In this document: positions 46,606-54,850 of the stretch, in pieces
Position numbering within the stretch: the stretch's first letter is position 1
How the letters are laid out: every line of letters starts with the position of its first letter
NCBI GenBank assembly: GCA_905182285.1
Contig: CAJJAY010000012.1
Span: 186,001 to 250,000 of the forward strand
Direction: 5' to 3'
Source of the DNA: an uncultured Amylibacter sp.
GTDB lineage: Bacteria; Pseudomonadota; Alphaproteobacteria; Rhodobacterales; Rhodobacteraceae
Length of the DNA stretch: 64,000 nucleotides
Translations under genes and position numbers: made by a program
Notes under the pieces: generated by a model
Told to the model about the DNA's origin: nothing
Databases searched by the model: none
The model's input: the letters and a program-made list of their open reading frames with translations, nothing else

Positions 46606-47760
46606 ATGAAAAAACTAAGATGGGGAATGATAGGTGGTGGTGAAGGTAGCCAAATTGGACCAGCCCACCGCTTGGGTTCAAGCTTGGATGGGCTATTTGA
46701 ATTCAGCGCAGGTGCATTAGATCACCGCCCTCAAGAGGGTATTGAATATGGGCAAAAACTTGGGTTGGGTGAACGCGCTTATGGTAGTTGGCAAGATATG
46801 TTGACAGCTGAAAAAAAGCGTGATGATAGAATTGACCTTGTTACTGTCGCCACTCCAAATTCTACCCACTTTGAAATTACAAAGGAATTTCTAGAAAGCG
46901 GATTTAACGTTTTATGTGAAAAGCCCATGACAATGACTGTCGAAGAAGGTGAGGAGATTGTTAAGATTTCGAAGAAATCTGGTAAAATTTGTGCCGTAAA
47001 TTATGGCTACACTGGATATAGTTTAGTTAGACACATGAAAGCTATGATTCAAAGAGGAGACATAGGTAAAATACGATTAGTAAATGCTGAATTTTCTCAT
47101 GGGCATCATGCCGATGCAGAAGATGCCAATAATCCCCGCGTAAGATGGCGATATGATCCTGCTCAAGCAGGCGTCAGTGCTCAATTTGCTGACTGTGGTA
47201 TTCATGCAATGCATATGGCTAGTTTTGTAACTGGCCAAGAAGTTACAAAACTTTCCGCTGATACAGTATCGTGTTTAGAACAGCGTGTTTTAGAAGATGA
47301 TGCAATGGTAAATTTCAGAATGGATGGAGGAGCAGTTGGACGTCTTTGGACATCATCTATTGCTATAGGTCGTCAGCACGGCTTGGGTATTCAAGTTTTT
47401 GGAGAAACTGGTGGATTAAGGTGGAGCCAAGAGCAACCAAATCAACTTTTCTACATGCCTTTAAATAAACGCCTGCAGATTATTGAACGTGGTGAAGCTA
47501 ACTTATCACCAGAAGCAGATCGAACATCTCGCGTTACAATTGGGCACGCAGAAGGAATGCCACTGGCTTTTGCAAATATATATACAGATTTAGCAGAAGC
47601 AATAAATGCAGAAAAAGAAGGTCGCAAAATGAATCCTGCTGCTGATCTTTATCCTAAAGCCATTGATGGATTAAGATCTATGGCAGCTGTTGTTGCAGTT
47701 TCAAAATCTGGAAAACAAAATGGCAAATGGTTAGATGCTCGTCCTCCAATGTTTCAATAA
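46606..47760 (+). CDS. Gfo/Idh/MocA oxidoreductase, second inositol-cluster copy
   Basis: The 384-residue protein starts MKKLRWGMIGGGEGSQIGPAHR and has the lysine box FNVLCEKPMTMTVEEG; the middle segment SAQFADCGIHAMHMASFVTG holds the usual catalytic Asp/His. It is a different subgroup from both IolG and the 44.6-kb enzyme (GEGS in the dinucleotide loop). The substrate is probably an inositol or keto-inositol. AGGAG sits eight bases before ATG 46606. Third gene of the plus operon, converging on the LacI gene five bases away. Confidence 0.83.
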   Translation: MKKLRWGMIGGGEGSQIGPAHRLGSSLDGLFEFSAGALDHRPQEGIEYGQKLGLGERAYGSWQDMLTAEKKRDDRIDLVTVATPNSTHFEITKEFLESGFNVLCEKPMTMTVEEGEEIVKISKKSGKICAVNYGYTGYSLVRHMKAMIQRGDIGKIRLVNAEFSHGHHADAEDANNPRVRWRYDPAQAGVSAQFADCGIHAMHMASFVTGQEVTKLSADTVSCLEQRVLEDDAMVNFRMDGGAVGRLWTSSIAIGRQHGLGIQVFGETGGLRWSQEQPNQLFYMPLNKRLQIIERGEANLSPEADRTSRVTIGHAEGMPLAFANIYTDLAEAINAEKEGRKMNPAADLYPKAIDGLRSMAAVVAVSKSGKQNGKWLDARPPMFQ

Positions 47761-47764
47761 AATA

Positions 47765-48766
47765 CTATTTAGGCGTGGGGCGAAGTGTCCCGCGTTCTAT
47801 AATTTTACATTCAAACAATTGTCCCTCTGGACGAATGGAGCCATTTTCAACTATTTCTGATACGCGGTCGATAGATGCTGATATTATTTCTGGCAATGGA
47901 TTACTAATAGTTGTTAAGTTTATGTTATCCCAACTCGCCATTTCCATATCATTTAAACCTATAATTCCAACGTCTTCTGGCACATTATATCCAGCACCTT
48001 GGAGTGCAGACAATGCACCAATTGAAAGAACATCGTCAGCACAAAAATACGCCTCTGCAAGATTATCTTCCATTAATCGAAGCATTGCAGTTCGCCCCGC
48101 CCCAAAAGAATATTCACTTGCAAAGCTTGTGGAACAGCTACAATCTGAATGAGCCTCAATTACACTAAGGAAGCCTTTACCACGGTCTATTGTGGTAGTT
48201 GCAGTTTCTGGGCCACCTAAAAAAGCAATTTTACGATAGCCCCTAGAAATTAATGTTAACGCAGCCATTCGACCCGCCATTATATTATCAATACCAAGTA
48301 CATCAACTATGGGATTTTCACTATGGCTCCCAAAAGGATGAACTACTGGAAAGCCAGCATCTTTAAATGCTTTTGAAAATCCAGGCTTTAGTGTTGAGGA
48401 AGCAACAATAACACCATCAACAGAATATTGACGCAACATCCTAATAGATGCCTCTGGGTCAGTTTCTTCTGAAAGATTTACTAAGAGTGGGCGCAGACCA
48501 CGCTCTTGTAAACCACGTGTAAATAAATCAAATACTTCCAAAAAAAATGGATTTCTAAAGTTATTTGAAACCAATCCAATCATTTTAGTTCGGCCAGTTG
48601 TCAATGATGATGCTAATGCATTTGGACTATATCCAAGCTCTAAGGCTGCTTTTTTTACTTTTTCACGTGTCTTTAAAGAAACTGAAGCACCTTCAGTATA
48701 AGTCCGTGAAACCGCTGAACGGGATACGCCAGCTAGTTCTGCGACATCCTTTAGCGTTACGATCAT
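47765..48766 (-). CDS. LacI-family repressor of the inositol regulon
   Basis: The 333-residue regulator has the LacI helix-turn-helix and hinge at residues 1-60 (TLKDVAELAGVSRSAVSRTY, then GYSPNALASSL) and a periplasmic-binding-protein-like sensor domain. It is the last gene of the ABC transporter operon and faces the end of the iolE operon. The palindrome TTGCAACCGGTTGCAA in both divergent promoter regions is a plausible target. Inositol or an early metabolite is the inferred inducer. Inositol regulators in many bacteria are instead DeoR- or RpiR-type. Confidence 0.88.
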   Translation of the reverse strand: MIVTLKDVAELAGVSRSAVSRTYTEGASVSLKTREKVKKAALELGYSPNALASSLTTGRTKMIGLVSNNFRNPFFLEVFDLFTRGLQERGLRPLLVNLSEETDPEASIRMLRQYSVDGVIVASSTLKPGFSKAFKDAGFPVVHPFGSHSENPIVDVLGIDNIMAGRMAALTLISRGYRKIAFLGGPETATTTIDRGKGFLSVIEAHSDCSCSTSFASEYSFGAGRTAMLRLMEDNLAEAYFCADDVLSIGALSALQGAGYNVPEDVGIIGLNDMEMASWDNINLTTISNPLPEIISASIDRVSEIVENGSIRPEGQLFECKIIERGTLRPTPK

Positions 48767-48780
48767 AAATCTCTCCTAAA

Positions 48781-48978
48781 TCAATCTTTAGGTTTTTTGG
48801 TATAATTAATTGTATAGAATTGCCATGAACAAATACTTGCAAGGCCAAGGAATATAACTGCCCAAATTATGTTTGAATTGTATAATTCTAACATACCCCA
48901 AAAAAACAAAATACAAACAATTACAATTCGTATCCAGGCTGGAGCAAAAAATGGGTTATTAAAATCAAATAATTTCAC
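48781..48978 (-). CDS. Small membrane protein, DUF3329-like
   Basis: The 65-residue protein begins MKLFDFNNPFFAPAWIR and has two hydrophobic helices (about 17-35 and 38-55) and a basic tail. The start resembles DUF3329 proteins of Rhodobacterales, which sit in sugar-transport operons; function unknown. It overlaps the ATPase stop by four bases and lies 14 bases before the LacI gene, so it is part of the inositol transporter operon. Confidence 0.7.
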   Translation of the reverse strand: MKLFDFNNPFFAPAWIRIVIVCILFFWGMLELYNSNIIWAVIFLGLASICSWQFYTINYTKKPKD

Positions 48979-49757
48979 GAGGTACTTTCATATTCTGCAC
49001 CAGTTTTGGCGCCAGTTATATATGATACAACATCTTCGCCACTATAGTCACCACTTTTTATATCAAGGTTTGCACAAATCTGACCACGCCGAAAAACTAC
49101 AATGCGATCAACCAAGTCAAATACTTGTCGCATATTGTGACTAACCAAAATTAATGGTTCACCTTGGTCTTTAAGTTGGCGAATAATATTTTCTACTTGT
49201 TTAGTTTCCTGTACACCAAGTGCCGCCGTAGGCTCATCCATAATAGTTAATTTAGAATGAAAAGAAGCAGTTCGTGCAATAGCGACACATTGCCTTTGTC
49301 CTCCCGACATTTTCTCAATGGTGTTGTGAATATTTGGTATCTTGACGCCAGTTTTCTCTAAAGCAGCCATGGTATCTTTTCGCATAGCTTTGTAATCCAG
49401 CAATCGAAATGGGCCAAGCCAGTTCCATTTTGTCTTTTCACGCCCTAAAAACAAATTGTCTGGTACATCCAAATGATCAGCAAGAGCCAATGTTTGAAAC
49501 ACAGTTTCTATACCAGATTCCCTTGCCTCAATAGGACCTTTAAAATCAACCTCTTGGCCGTCAAAAATAACAGTTCCACGTGTACGCTGCTCCACACCAG
49601 TAATTTGTCTAACAAATGTTGATTTTCCAGCACCATTGTCACCCATAATGGCAACATGCTCACCTTTTTTAAGTTGAAAGTTTGCACCTTCAAGCGCACG
49701 TACACCACCGTAATGTTTGGTAAGGTCTTCCGTCTTCAGAACAAACTCTTCGCTCAT
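48975..49757 (-). CDS. Sugar (inositol) ABC transporter ATP-binding protein, single-domain
   Basis: The 260-residue ATPase has Walker A GDNGAGKST, signature MSGGQRQCVAIAR, Walker B LTIMDEPTAAL and switch LVSHNMRQVF. It serves the CUT2-type permease and binding protein upstream. Most CUT2 systems (RbsA, IatA) use a tandem two-domain ATPase of about 500 residues; this is the single-domain FrcA-like form and would work as a homodimer. It is 16 bases downstream of the permease gene. Confidence 0.9.
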   Translation of the reverse strand: MSEEFVLKTEDLTKHYGGVRALEGANFQLKKGEHVAIMGDNGAGKSTFVRQITGVEQRTRGTVIFDGQEVDFKGPIEARESGIETVFQTLALADHLDVPDNLFLGREKTKWNWLGPFRLLDYKAMRKDTMAALEKTGVKIPNIHNTIEKMSGGQRQCVAIARTASFHSKLTIMDEPTAALGVQETKQVENIIRQLKDQGEPLILVSHNMRQVFDLVDRIVVFRRGQICANLDIKSGDYSGEDVVSYITGAKTGAEYESTS

Positions 49758-49773
49758 ATTTTATACTCCTAGC

Positions 49774-50847
49774 CTAAGCTTTTTTACGTTGACGATATTG
49801 ATCTAAAATAACCGCAGAGATAATAATCGCACCCATAGCCATAAGCTGATAAGATCCATCTAACTTTATGTAAGTAAAGCCAGAACGGATTACACCAAGT
49901 ACCATTGCACCGAGTACTGTACCAATAATGGAACCACGACCACCTGTAAGACTAATCCCACCAATCACCGCCATAGCAATTGCAAAAAGTTCATAAAACT
50001 CGCCCATACCAGCCTGAGCTGTTGAAGCCTTTGAGCTCAATACAACTCCTGCAAAAGCCGCCAACATGGCAGCAATCATATAAACCATTATTTTATGGCG
50101 TTTAACATTAATTCCAGACATACGCGCTGCTTCTTCATTTGAACCAATAGCGTAGGTATGCTTACCATAAACTGTGTACCGCATAATTAAGTGAAAAACC
50201 ACTGCTAGCGATAGAAACCAAACAACAGGCATCATCCCATCACCGATTGCTTTATATTGCTCTGTTGGAAATGAAATTGGGTTTCCTGATGACCACCATA
50301 GCGCAATACCACGGCAAATTAAGAACATTCCAAGAGTTGCAATAAACGGTGGTATTCTAAAAATAGCAATAAATGTACCATTTATTGCGCCTATAAAAGC
50401 GCCAAAAGATAGACCAATAACTATCGGTATAAAAACGGGTAGATCCATCGCCCAAGTACCAAAAAGTGCTTTTGGATTAGCATATCCGTTTACTAATTCG
50501 GTTTGACCAAAACTCATTGCAATCATTGCAGTAGCTGCAACTAAAGGCCCAGAACTTAGGTCAATACCTGCTGTAATAATGACTTGTGACACCCCAAGAG
50601 CAATAATTCCAATAATCGCAACTTGTAGAATAATTATTTTTAAACGGGCCTCATTAAAAATAGAGTCAAAACGACCACGAGAATCAAATAGGAAGCTCTG
50701 ATCTTTCATGTAGGGTAAAATTTGTCCTAAAGCCTCAAAAATTACTATGATAATTATTAATGCCAGCAAAACATTCAGTTCACTTGGCCAAGAACGTTTT
50801 GTCTTGTCGAAGGTTAATCCGCCTGTACCTTGGCTTGTATCTGACAT
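49774..50847 (-). CDS. Sugar (inositol) ABC transporter permease, CUT2 type
   Basis: The 357-residue membrane protein has eight to ten hydrophobic helices and the RbsC/FrcB-like conserved segments GVSQVIITAGIDLSSGPLVA and GGISLTGGRGSIIGTVLGA, plus the cytoplasmic loop GSNEEAARMSGI contacting the ATPase. It forms a homodimeric channel. It lies between the binding-protein and ATPase genes. Its substrate is inferred to be myo-inositol from the shared operator with the iol operons. Confidence 0.9.
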   Translation of the reverse strand: MSDTSQGTGGLTFDKTKRSWPSELNVLLALIIIIVIFEALGQILPYMKDQSFLFDSRGRFDSIFNEARLKIIILQVAIIGIIALGVSQVIITAGIDLSSGPLVAATAMIAMSFGQTELVNGYANPKALFGTWAMDLPVFIPIVIGLSFGAFIGAINGTFIAIFRIPPFIATLGMFLICRGIALWWSSGNPISFPTEQYKAIGDGMMPVVWFLSLAVVFHLIMRYTVYGKHTYAIGSNEEAARMSGINVKRHKIMVYMIAAMLAAFAGVVLSSKASTAQAGMGEFYELFAIAMAVIGGISLTGGRGSIIGTVLGAMVLGVIRSGFTYIKLDGSYQLMAMGAIIISAVILDQYRQRKKA

Positions 50848-50885
50848 AGATGAAGCTCCCTTTTGAGCATTTTATATAAATTCAA

Positions 50886-50906
50886 GGCGGCACATACAGC
50901 GCCGCC
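50886..50906 (-). promoter_or_regulatory. Hairpin between binding-protein and permease genes
   Basis: GGCGGC and GCCGCC with a nine-base loop form a GC-rich stem in an otherwise AT-rich 86-base gap after the binding-protein stop. No T run follows, so it is more likely an mRNA-stabilising or partial-attenuation hairpin that raises binding-protein yield over the membrane subunits. Confidence 0.6.
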
Positions 50907-50933
50907 CTGAGTATTTAAATTTCTTAAGAAAGT

Positions 50934-51872
50934 TTAGTTTTTGCTAAGGAAATCACCCATGTTGTCTGGTGTAACTAGAACAAACGGGATGTATACTTTC
51001 TTGTCAACTTTTTCACCGGCAATAATGCGAAGTGCTGTATCGATTGAACCTGTACCTTGACCAACAGAATCTTGGAATACTGTTACATCATAATCGCCTG
51101 CTGCCATTGCCAATAGTGCATCTTGAGATGCATCAACACCACCAACTTGTACGTCTGCCATATCCATTCCAGCAGCCTTCATTGCTTGAATAGCTCCAAT
51201 TGCCATTTCATCATTGTTCGCAAGAACAAAATCGAATGGTTCCCCTGAAGACATCCAGTTTGTCATAAGGTCTTGCGCCTCATCACGTGACCAATTTGCA
51301 GTCTGCTCATCAATGATAGTCATGAAGTTACACATATCCATACCAATAACATCATGTACATCTTTTGAGCGCTGTACTGCAGCTTGATTTGAAAGCTGAC
51401 CATTCATCAAATAACCAGTTGCACCACCAGCCTTACCGTCAGCCCGCAAATTTTTACAAATTTCAAATGCTGATAGTGTGCCAGACTCAATCTCGTTAGA
51501 TGCAACAAATGCTTGCGTTGCAGGTAGAACGTCAACGTTGTCTGGTTCACGGTTCACATAAACAAGTGGAGTATCACCTGCAGCTGCAGAAACTGCTGCA
51601 CCAGCAGATGTGTCTACGATGTTTACAATTATAGCGTCTACACCAGATGCAACAAAGTTTTTAACTTGGTCTATTTGCTTTGCAAGATCATCAGTCGCGT
51701 CTTCTTGTTGATACGCCAAACCATCAATAGTGCCAGCATACTCAACCATACCAGTACGCAATACTGTTAACCAGTTATCATCAAAACGTGAAAATGTCGC
51801 TCCGATTTCCTGAGCCGCAGCAGATGTAGCCATTAAAGCAACTAAGCCACTGGCGATTAGTGTCTTTTTCAT
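50934..51872 (-). CDS. Sugar (inositol) ABC transporter substrate-binding protein
   Basis: The 312-residue protein has a signal peptide (MKKTLIASGLVALMATSAAAQ) and a type I periplasmic-binding fold with DDNWLTVLRTGM, VDAIIVNIVDTSAG, NREPDNVD and VLANNDEMAIGAIQAM. It would bind inositol in the periplasm. ATG 51872 is chosen because GGGAGGA precedes it; the longer frame to 51902 adds residues that would hide the signal peptide. First gene of the minus transport operon, facing two operators at 52062-52100. Confidence 0.9.
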   Translation of the reverse strand: MKKTLIASGLVALMATSAAAQEIGATFSRFDDNWLTVLRTGMVEYAGTIDGLAYQQEDATDDLAKQIDQVKNFVASGVDAIIVNIVDTSAGAAVSAAAGDTPLVYVNREPDNVDVLPATQAFVASNEIESGTLSAFEICKNLRADGKAGGATGYLMNGQLSNQAAVQRSKDVHDVIGMDMCNFMTIIDEQTANWSRDEAQDLMTNWMSSGEPFDFVLANNDEMAIGAIQAMKAAGMDMADVQVGGVDASQDALLAMAAGDYDVTVFQDSVGQGTGSIDTALRIIAGEKVDKKVYIPFVLVTPDNMGDFLSKN

Positions 51873-51917
51873 AATTTTCCTCCCAAAATGTGCCCGGAGC
51901 ACAGGTTATATTTCCGG

Positions 51918-51933
51918 GGCCTTATTAAAGGCC
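51918..51933 (-). promoter_or_regulatory. Leader hairpin of the inositol transport operon
   Basis: GGCCTT and AAGGCC with an ATTA loop form a perfect six-pair stem 45 bases upstream of the binding-protein start codon. No U tract or ribosome-site pairing was seen. Confidence 0.4.
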
Positions 51934-52061
51934 ATATAAATAATTATTCTTAAGTAAAATTCTAAAAATAATTACTAATTTATTAAATCAGATTAAAATA
52001 TTCTCAAAAAATATTGAAAATCTACCCGATTCGATGTCAACTCTAACTAAGTCTACCACTT

Positions 52062-52077
52062 TTGCAACCGGTTGCAT
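52062..52077. promoter_or_regulatory. LacI-family operator copy 2 (TTGCAACCGGTTGCAT)
   Basis: Fifteen of 16 bases match the palindrome at 44549-44564. Its centre is 23 bases from the third copy at 52085-52100, in the gap between the transport operon and the PhyH-type gene. Confidence 0.82.
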
Positions 52078-52084
52078 TATTTTC

Positions 52085-52100
52085 TTGCAACCGGTTGCAA
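52085..52100. promoter_or_regulatory. LacI-family operator copy 3 (TTGCAACCGGTTGCAA)
   Basis: Identical to the operator at 44549-44564. The tandem pair lies 50 bases before the PhyH-type gene and about 190 bases before the binding-protein gene, so it may control both directions. Confidence 0.85.
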
Positions 52101-52149
52101 AGTCATAAATAGTATATAAAAAAATATTTCAAATAAATAGGAGTCAAAA

Positions 52150-53292
52150 ATGCAAGGGTATTTATCTTCAAATGATTGTAATCTAGAAGAATTTTCTAAA
52201 AGTTTAGATCACACGTTAAATCAAAGCGATGTGCCACTAGCTCACGACATCAAAAAAAATATTCCTATTTATGATGTATCCCAAATAGATTTTTTAGATA
52301 ATACACAAACATTACGTACAGAATGGGCAAATGTATTACATAAAACTGCAGGTGTTCTAGTTTTAAAGAACGCATACCCAGATACATCCTGTATCGACGC
52401 AGCTACTTTAATATTCGAAAAAATTATTGCAGATGAAAAAGCTGCTACGGGTGATAAAGCAGATCACTTTGCTGCTTCAGGTGCAAATGATAGAATTTGG
52501 AATTCAGCACAAAAACTTTGTCAGTCTGATCCAGATACTTTTGCTAAATATTTCAGCAACCTTGCAGTGGATACCGCTTGTAAAGCTTGGTTAGGGCCAA
52601 ATTATCAAATGACTGCTCAAATCAATCTAGTTCGCCCAACCGGAGCTGCACAAAGCCCCCATCGAGATTACCATCTAGGATTTCAAACTAGAGAACTTGC
52701 AGAAAGTTATCCTGCGCATGTTCATGATTTATCGCCAGTACTAACATTACAAGGTGCAATTGCTCATATTGATATGCCCATCGAAAGCGGTCCAACAAAA
52801 CTCTTACCATTTAGCCAAATATATAGGCATGGTTATTTAGCATATAGTCAGCCTGAATTTCGTGAATATTTTGAAAATAACTATGTTCAAATACCACTTA
52901 ATAAAGGAGATGTATTATTTTTTAATCCCGCACTTTATCATGCTGGCGGTGCCAATATCAGTAAAGACATTCACCGTATGGCAAATTTACTACAAGTATC
53001 ATCAGCATTTGGAAGGGCAATGGAAAGCCTTGATCGATCAGGTATGACTAGAAAACTATATCCAATATTGGCAAAGAATAATCATAATCTTAGTGAAAAA
53101 GAAATAGACGCGGCTATAACATCATGTGCTGAAGGATATTCCTTTCCAACAAATCTTGATACTGCACCTCCACTTGATGGCTTAGCGCCTGAAACTCAGG
53201 CCAATTTATTTAGACGAGCACTCACTGAAAAAATGTCAATTTCAGATTTTGAAAAAGAATTATCATTACATGATAAAAATAGAAGGGCTTAA
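52150..53292 (+). CDS. Phytanoyl-CoA dioxygenase (PhyH) family protein in the inositol regulon
   Basis: The 380-residue protein has a PhyH-like jelly-roll core. A probable Fe(II) His-x-Asp motif is in SPHRDYHLGFQ, and a second His lies in the C-terminal FFNPALYHAGGANIS, with an arginine for 2-oxoglutarate nearby. It is divergent from the inositol transporter and preceded by two LacI operators, so the substrate is probably an inositol derivative, for example an O-methyl inositol or phosphonate-like compound; this is inference. AGGAG precedes the ATG. It converges on the histidine kinase gene. Confidence 0.8.
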   Translation: MQGYLSSNDCNLEEFSKSLDHTLNQSDVPLAHDIKKNIPIYDVSQIDFLDNTQTLRTEWANVLHKTAGVLVLKNAYPDTSCIDAATLIFEKIIADEKAATGDKADHFAASGANDRIWNSAQKLCQSDPDTFAKYFSNLAVDTACKAWLGPNYQMTAQINLVRPTGAAQSPHRDYHLGFQTRELAESYPAHVHDLSPVLTLQGAIAHIDMPIESGPTKLLPFSQIYRHGYLAYSQPEFREYFENNYVQIPLNKGDVLFFNPALYHAGGANISKDIHRMANLLQVSSAFGRAMESLDRSGMTRKLYPILAKNNHNLSEKEIDAAITSCAEGYSFPTNLDTAPPLDGLAPETQANLFRRALTEKMSISDFEKELSLHDKNRRA

Positions 53293-53301
53293 TTTTTAAC
53301 A

Positions 53302-54846
53302 CTATAAACTTACAATAAATTTAGCTCCACCCAAATGAGAGGTCTCGACATGTATTTTCCCACCATGAGCTTCAACAATTTCACGACACATAAAAAGTCC
53401 TAGACCAGAACTATTTTTAACAATTGAATTTCCACTTCTTGATGAAAAAAATCTATCAAAAATTAATTCTTTCATGTCATCCCTAACACCAAGTCCACTA
53501 TCTTCAACAACCAATATCAATGGCTTTCTCCATCGTTTATTCAAGGATATGCTTATAGTTCCTCTTGGTTGACTAAAGCTTATAGCATTTTCGATAAGAT
53601 TTATTAGCACTTGAGCAATTCTGTCTGGCAGACCATTAAAATTTATATTTTTTTGTAGCACTACATCAATAATAATTTTAGAATTTTTTAATTCATCAGT
53701 ATAATGACTTACTATATCGTCTGTCATGATACTTATATCAAATTTTTCTCTCTTTTTTGCTACAATTTCATGATCAACAATAGCAGCTTCTGATATGTCA
53801 GAAACTAATTTATTCATTCTTAATGCTTGGTTTTTAATCTTTAATAATGCTGATTTTTTATTACTATTTTCAGCGTCTAAATTATTTTCAACATGAGCAA
53901 TAATTGATGCTATTGGGTTTTTTAACTCATGCGAAACATCTGCAGAAAATTGTTCTTTATCCTTAAAAAGCCTAATAATTTGCTTTGTTAATTTAACCAA
54001 ATTATTATGAAGAAGTCCAATTTCATCTTTCCTTGATGCAAGTTTTGCAACTGACATATTTGCCATTTGATCGGCCAAATCAGCTGGTGTTAACTTCCTA
54101 TTTAAGCGCTTTGATAATCGTCTAAGTGGGAATGCAATTGAAAATGCTAAAGCCAATCCAAAAACTAACGTAATAATACTTATGCCTATTAAAAATTGGA
54201 CTCGAAGAGAGTTCCTACTAAAATATGCATTTTTCAAATTATAATCTTCCCAAACCTCAACAAGAGCTATAGTTTTACGATCAACTTTAATTGGCGCTAA
54301 AACTCTAATATCATAAGTATTTTCTCCAGATTTAATTACGTGATGTTGAGGTCTGAATTTAGATCGCCGGGTAACAATAGGATCTGTAACTACCCGAGTG
54401 TCAGTTAATCTCCTATAGTATGTGAATAATGTCCCAATAACATCCCATGCATACCATTTGTTTTTTTGACCTTGGCTTCCAATGGCCTCTAATGGGCTAA
54501 CAGCAATTGATGAGCGTAGAATAGGACGCGTTCCATTATAATAAACGTAACCTTTCCCTATCTCTGTTTGATCTTCATATCTATAAATTTTAATTTTATG
54601 AATAGGAAGTAACTGATTATCATCGAAAAGGTCATACATCCTAAGCATTAATTGAAAGTCACTTATCTTATCATTATTAAATGATGGCCGAGCAATTTTT
54701 CCCATAAAAGATGCTTTAGAATGTAAATTATTTATCTTATTTGAAATGTCATTTCGTACAAAATCATCAGAACTAAAAAAGAATAACCAAAGCGCAATCA
54801 AAAACATCAGCAAAAGCCCAAATATTTTTGTTAAGATGCTATGCAA
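53302..54846 (-). CDS. Sensor histidine kinase, ChvG/ExoS-like
   Basis: The 514-residue kinase has an N-terminal membrane helix (about 5-25), a periplasmic domain of about 190 residues, a second helix (about 218-242), a HAMP linker, then the phospho-acceptor FSADVSHELKNPIASI and ATPase boxes NLIENAI, DSGLGV and GLGLFMC. Length and the N-terminal GKIARPSFNND style resemble ChvG, an envelope/acid-stress sensor. The start is TTG at 54846 with AAAGG nine bases upstream. It follows the response regulator gene by four bases. The usual hprK/pckA neighbours of chvGI are absent. Confidence 0.85.
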   Translation of the reverse strand: MHSILTKIFGLLLMFLIALWLFFFSSDDFVRNDISNKINNLHSKASFMGKIARPSFNNDKISDFQLMLRMYDLFDDNQLLPIHKIKIYRYEDQTEIGKGYVYYNGTRPILRSSIAVSPLEAIGSQGQKNKWYAWDVIGTLFTYYRRLTDTRVVTDPIVTRRSKFRPQHHVIKSGENTYDIRVLAPIKVDRKTIALVEVWEDYNLKNAYFSRNSLRVQFLIGISIITLVFGLALAFSIAFPLRRLSKRLNRKLTPADLADQMANMSVAKLASRKDEIGLLHNNLVKLTKQIIRLFKDKEQFSADVSHELKNPIASIIAHVENNLDAENSNKKSALLKIKNQALRMNKLVSDISEAAIVDHEIVAKKREKFDISIMTDDIVSHYTDELKNSKIIIDVVLQKNINFNGLPDRIAQVLINLIENAISFSQPRGTISISLNKRWRKPLILVVEDSGLGVRDDMKELIFDRFFSSRSGNSIVKNSSGLGLFMCREIVEAHGGKIHVETSHLGGAKFIVSL

Positions 54847-54850
54847 AAGT

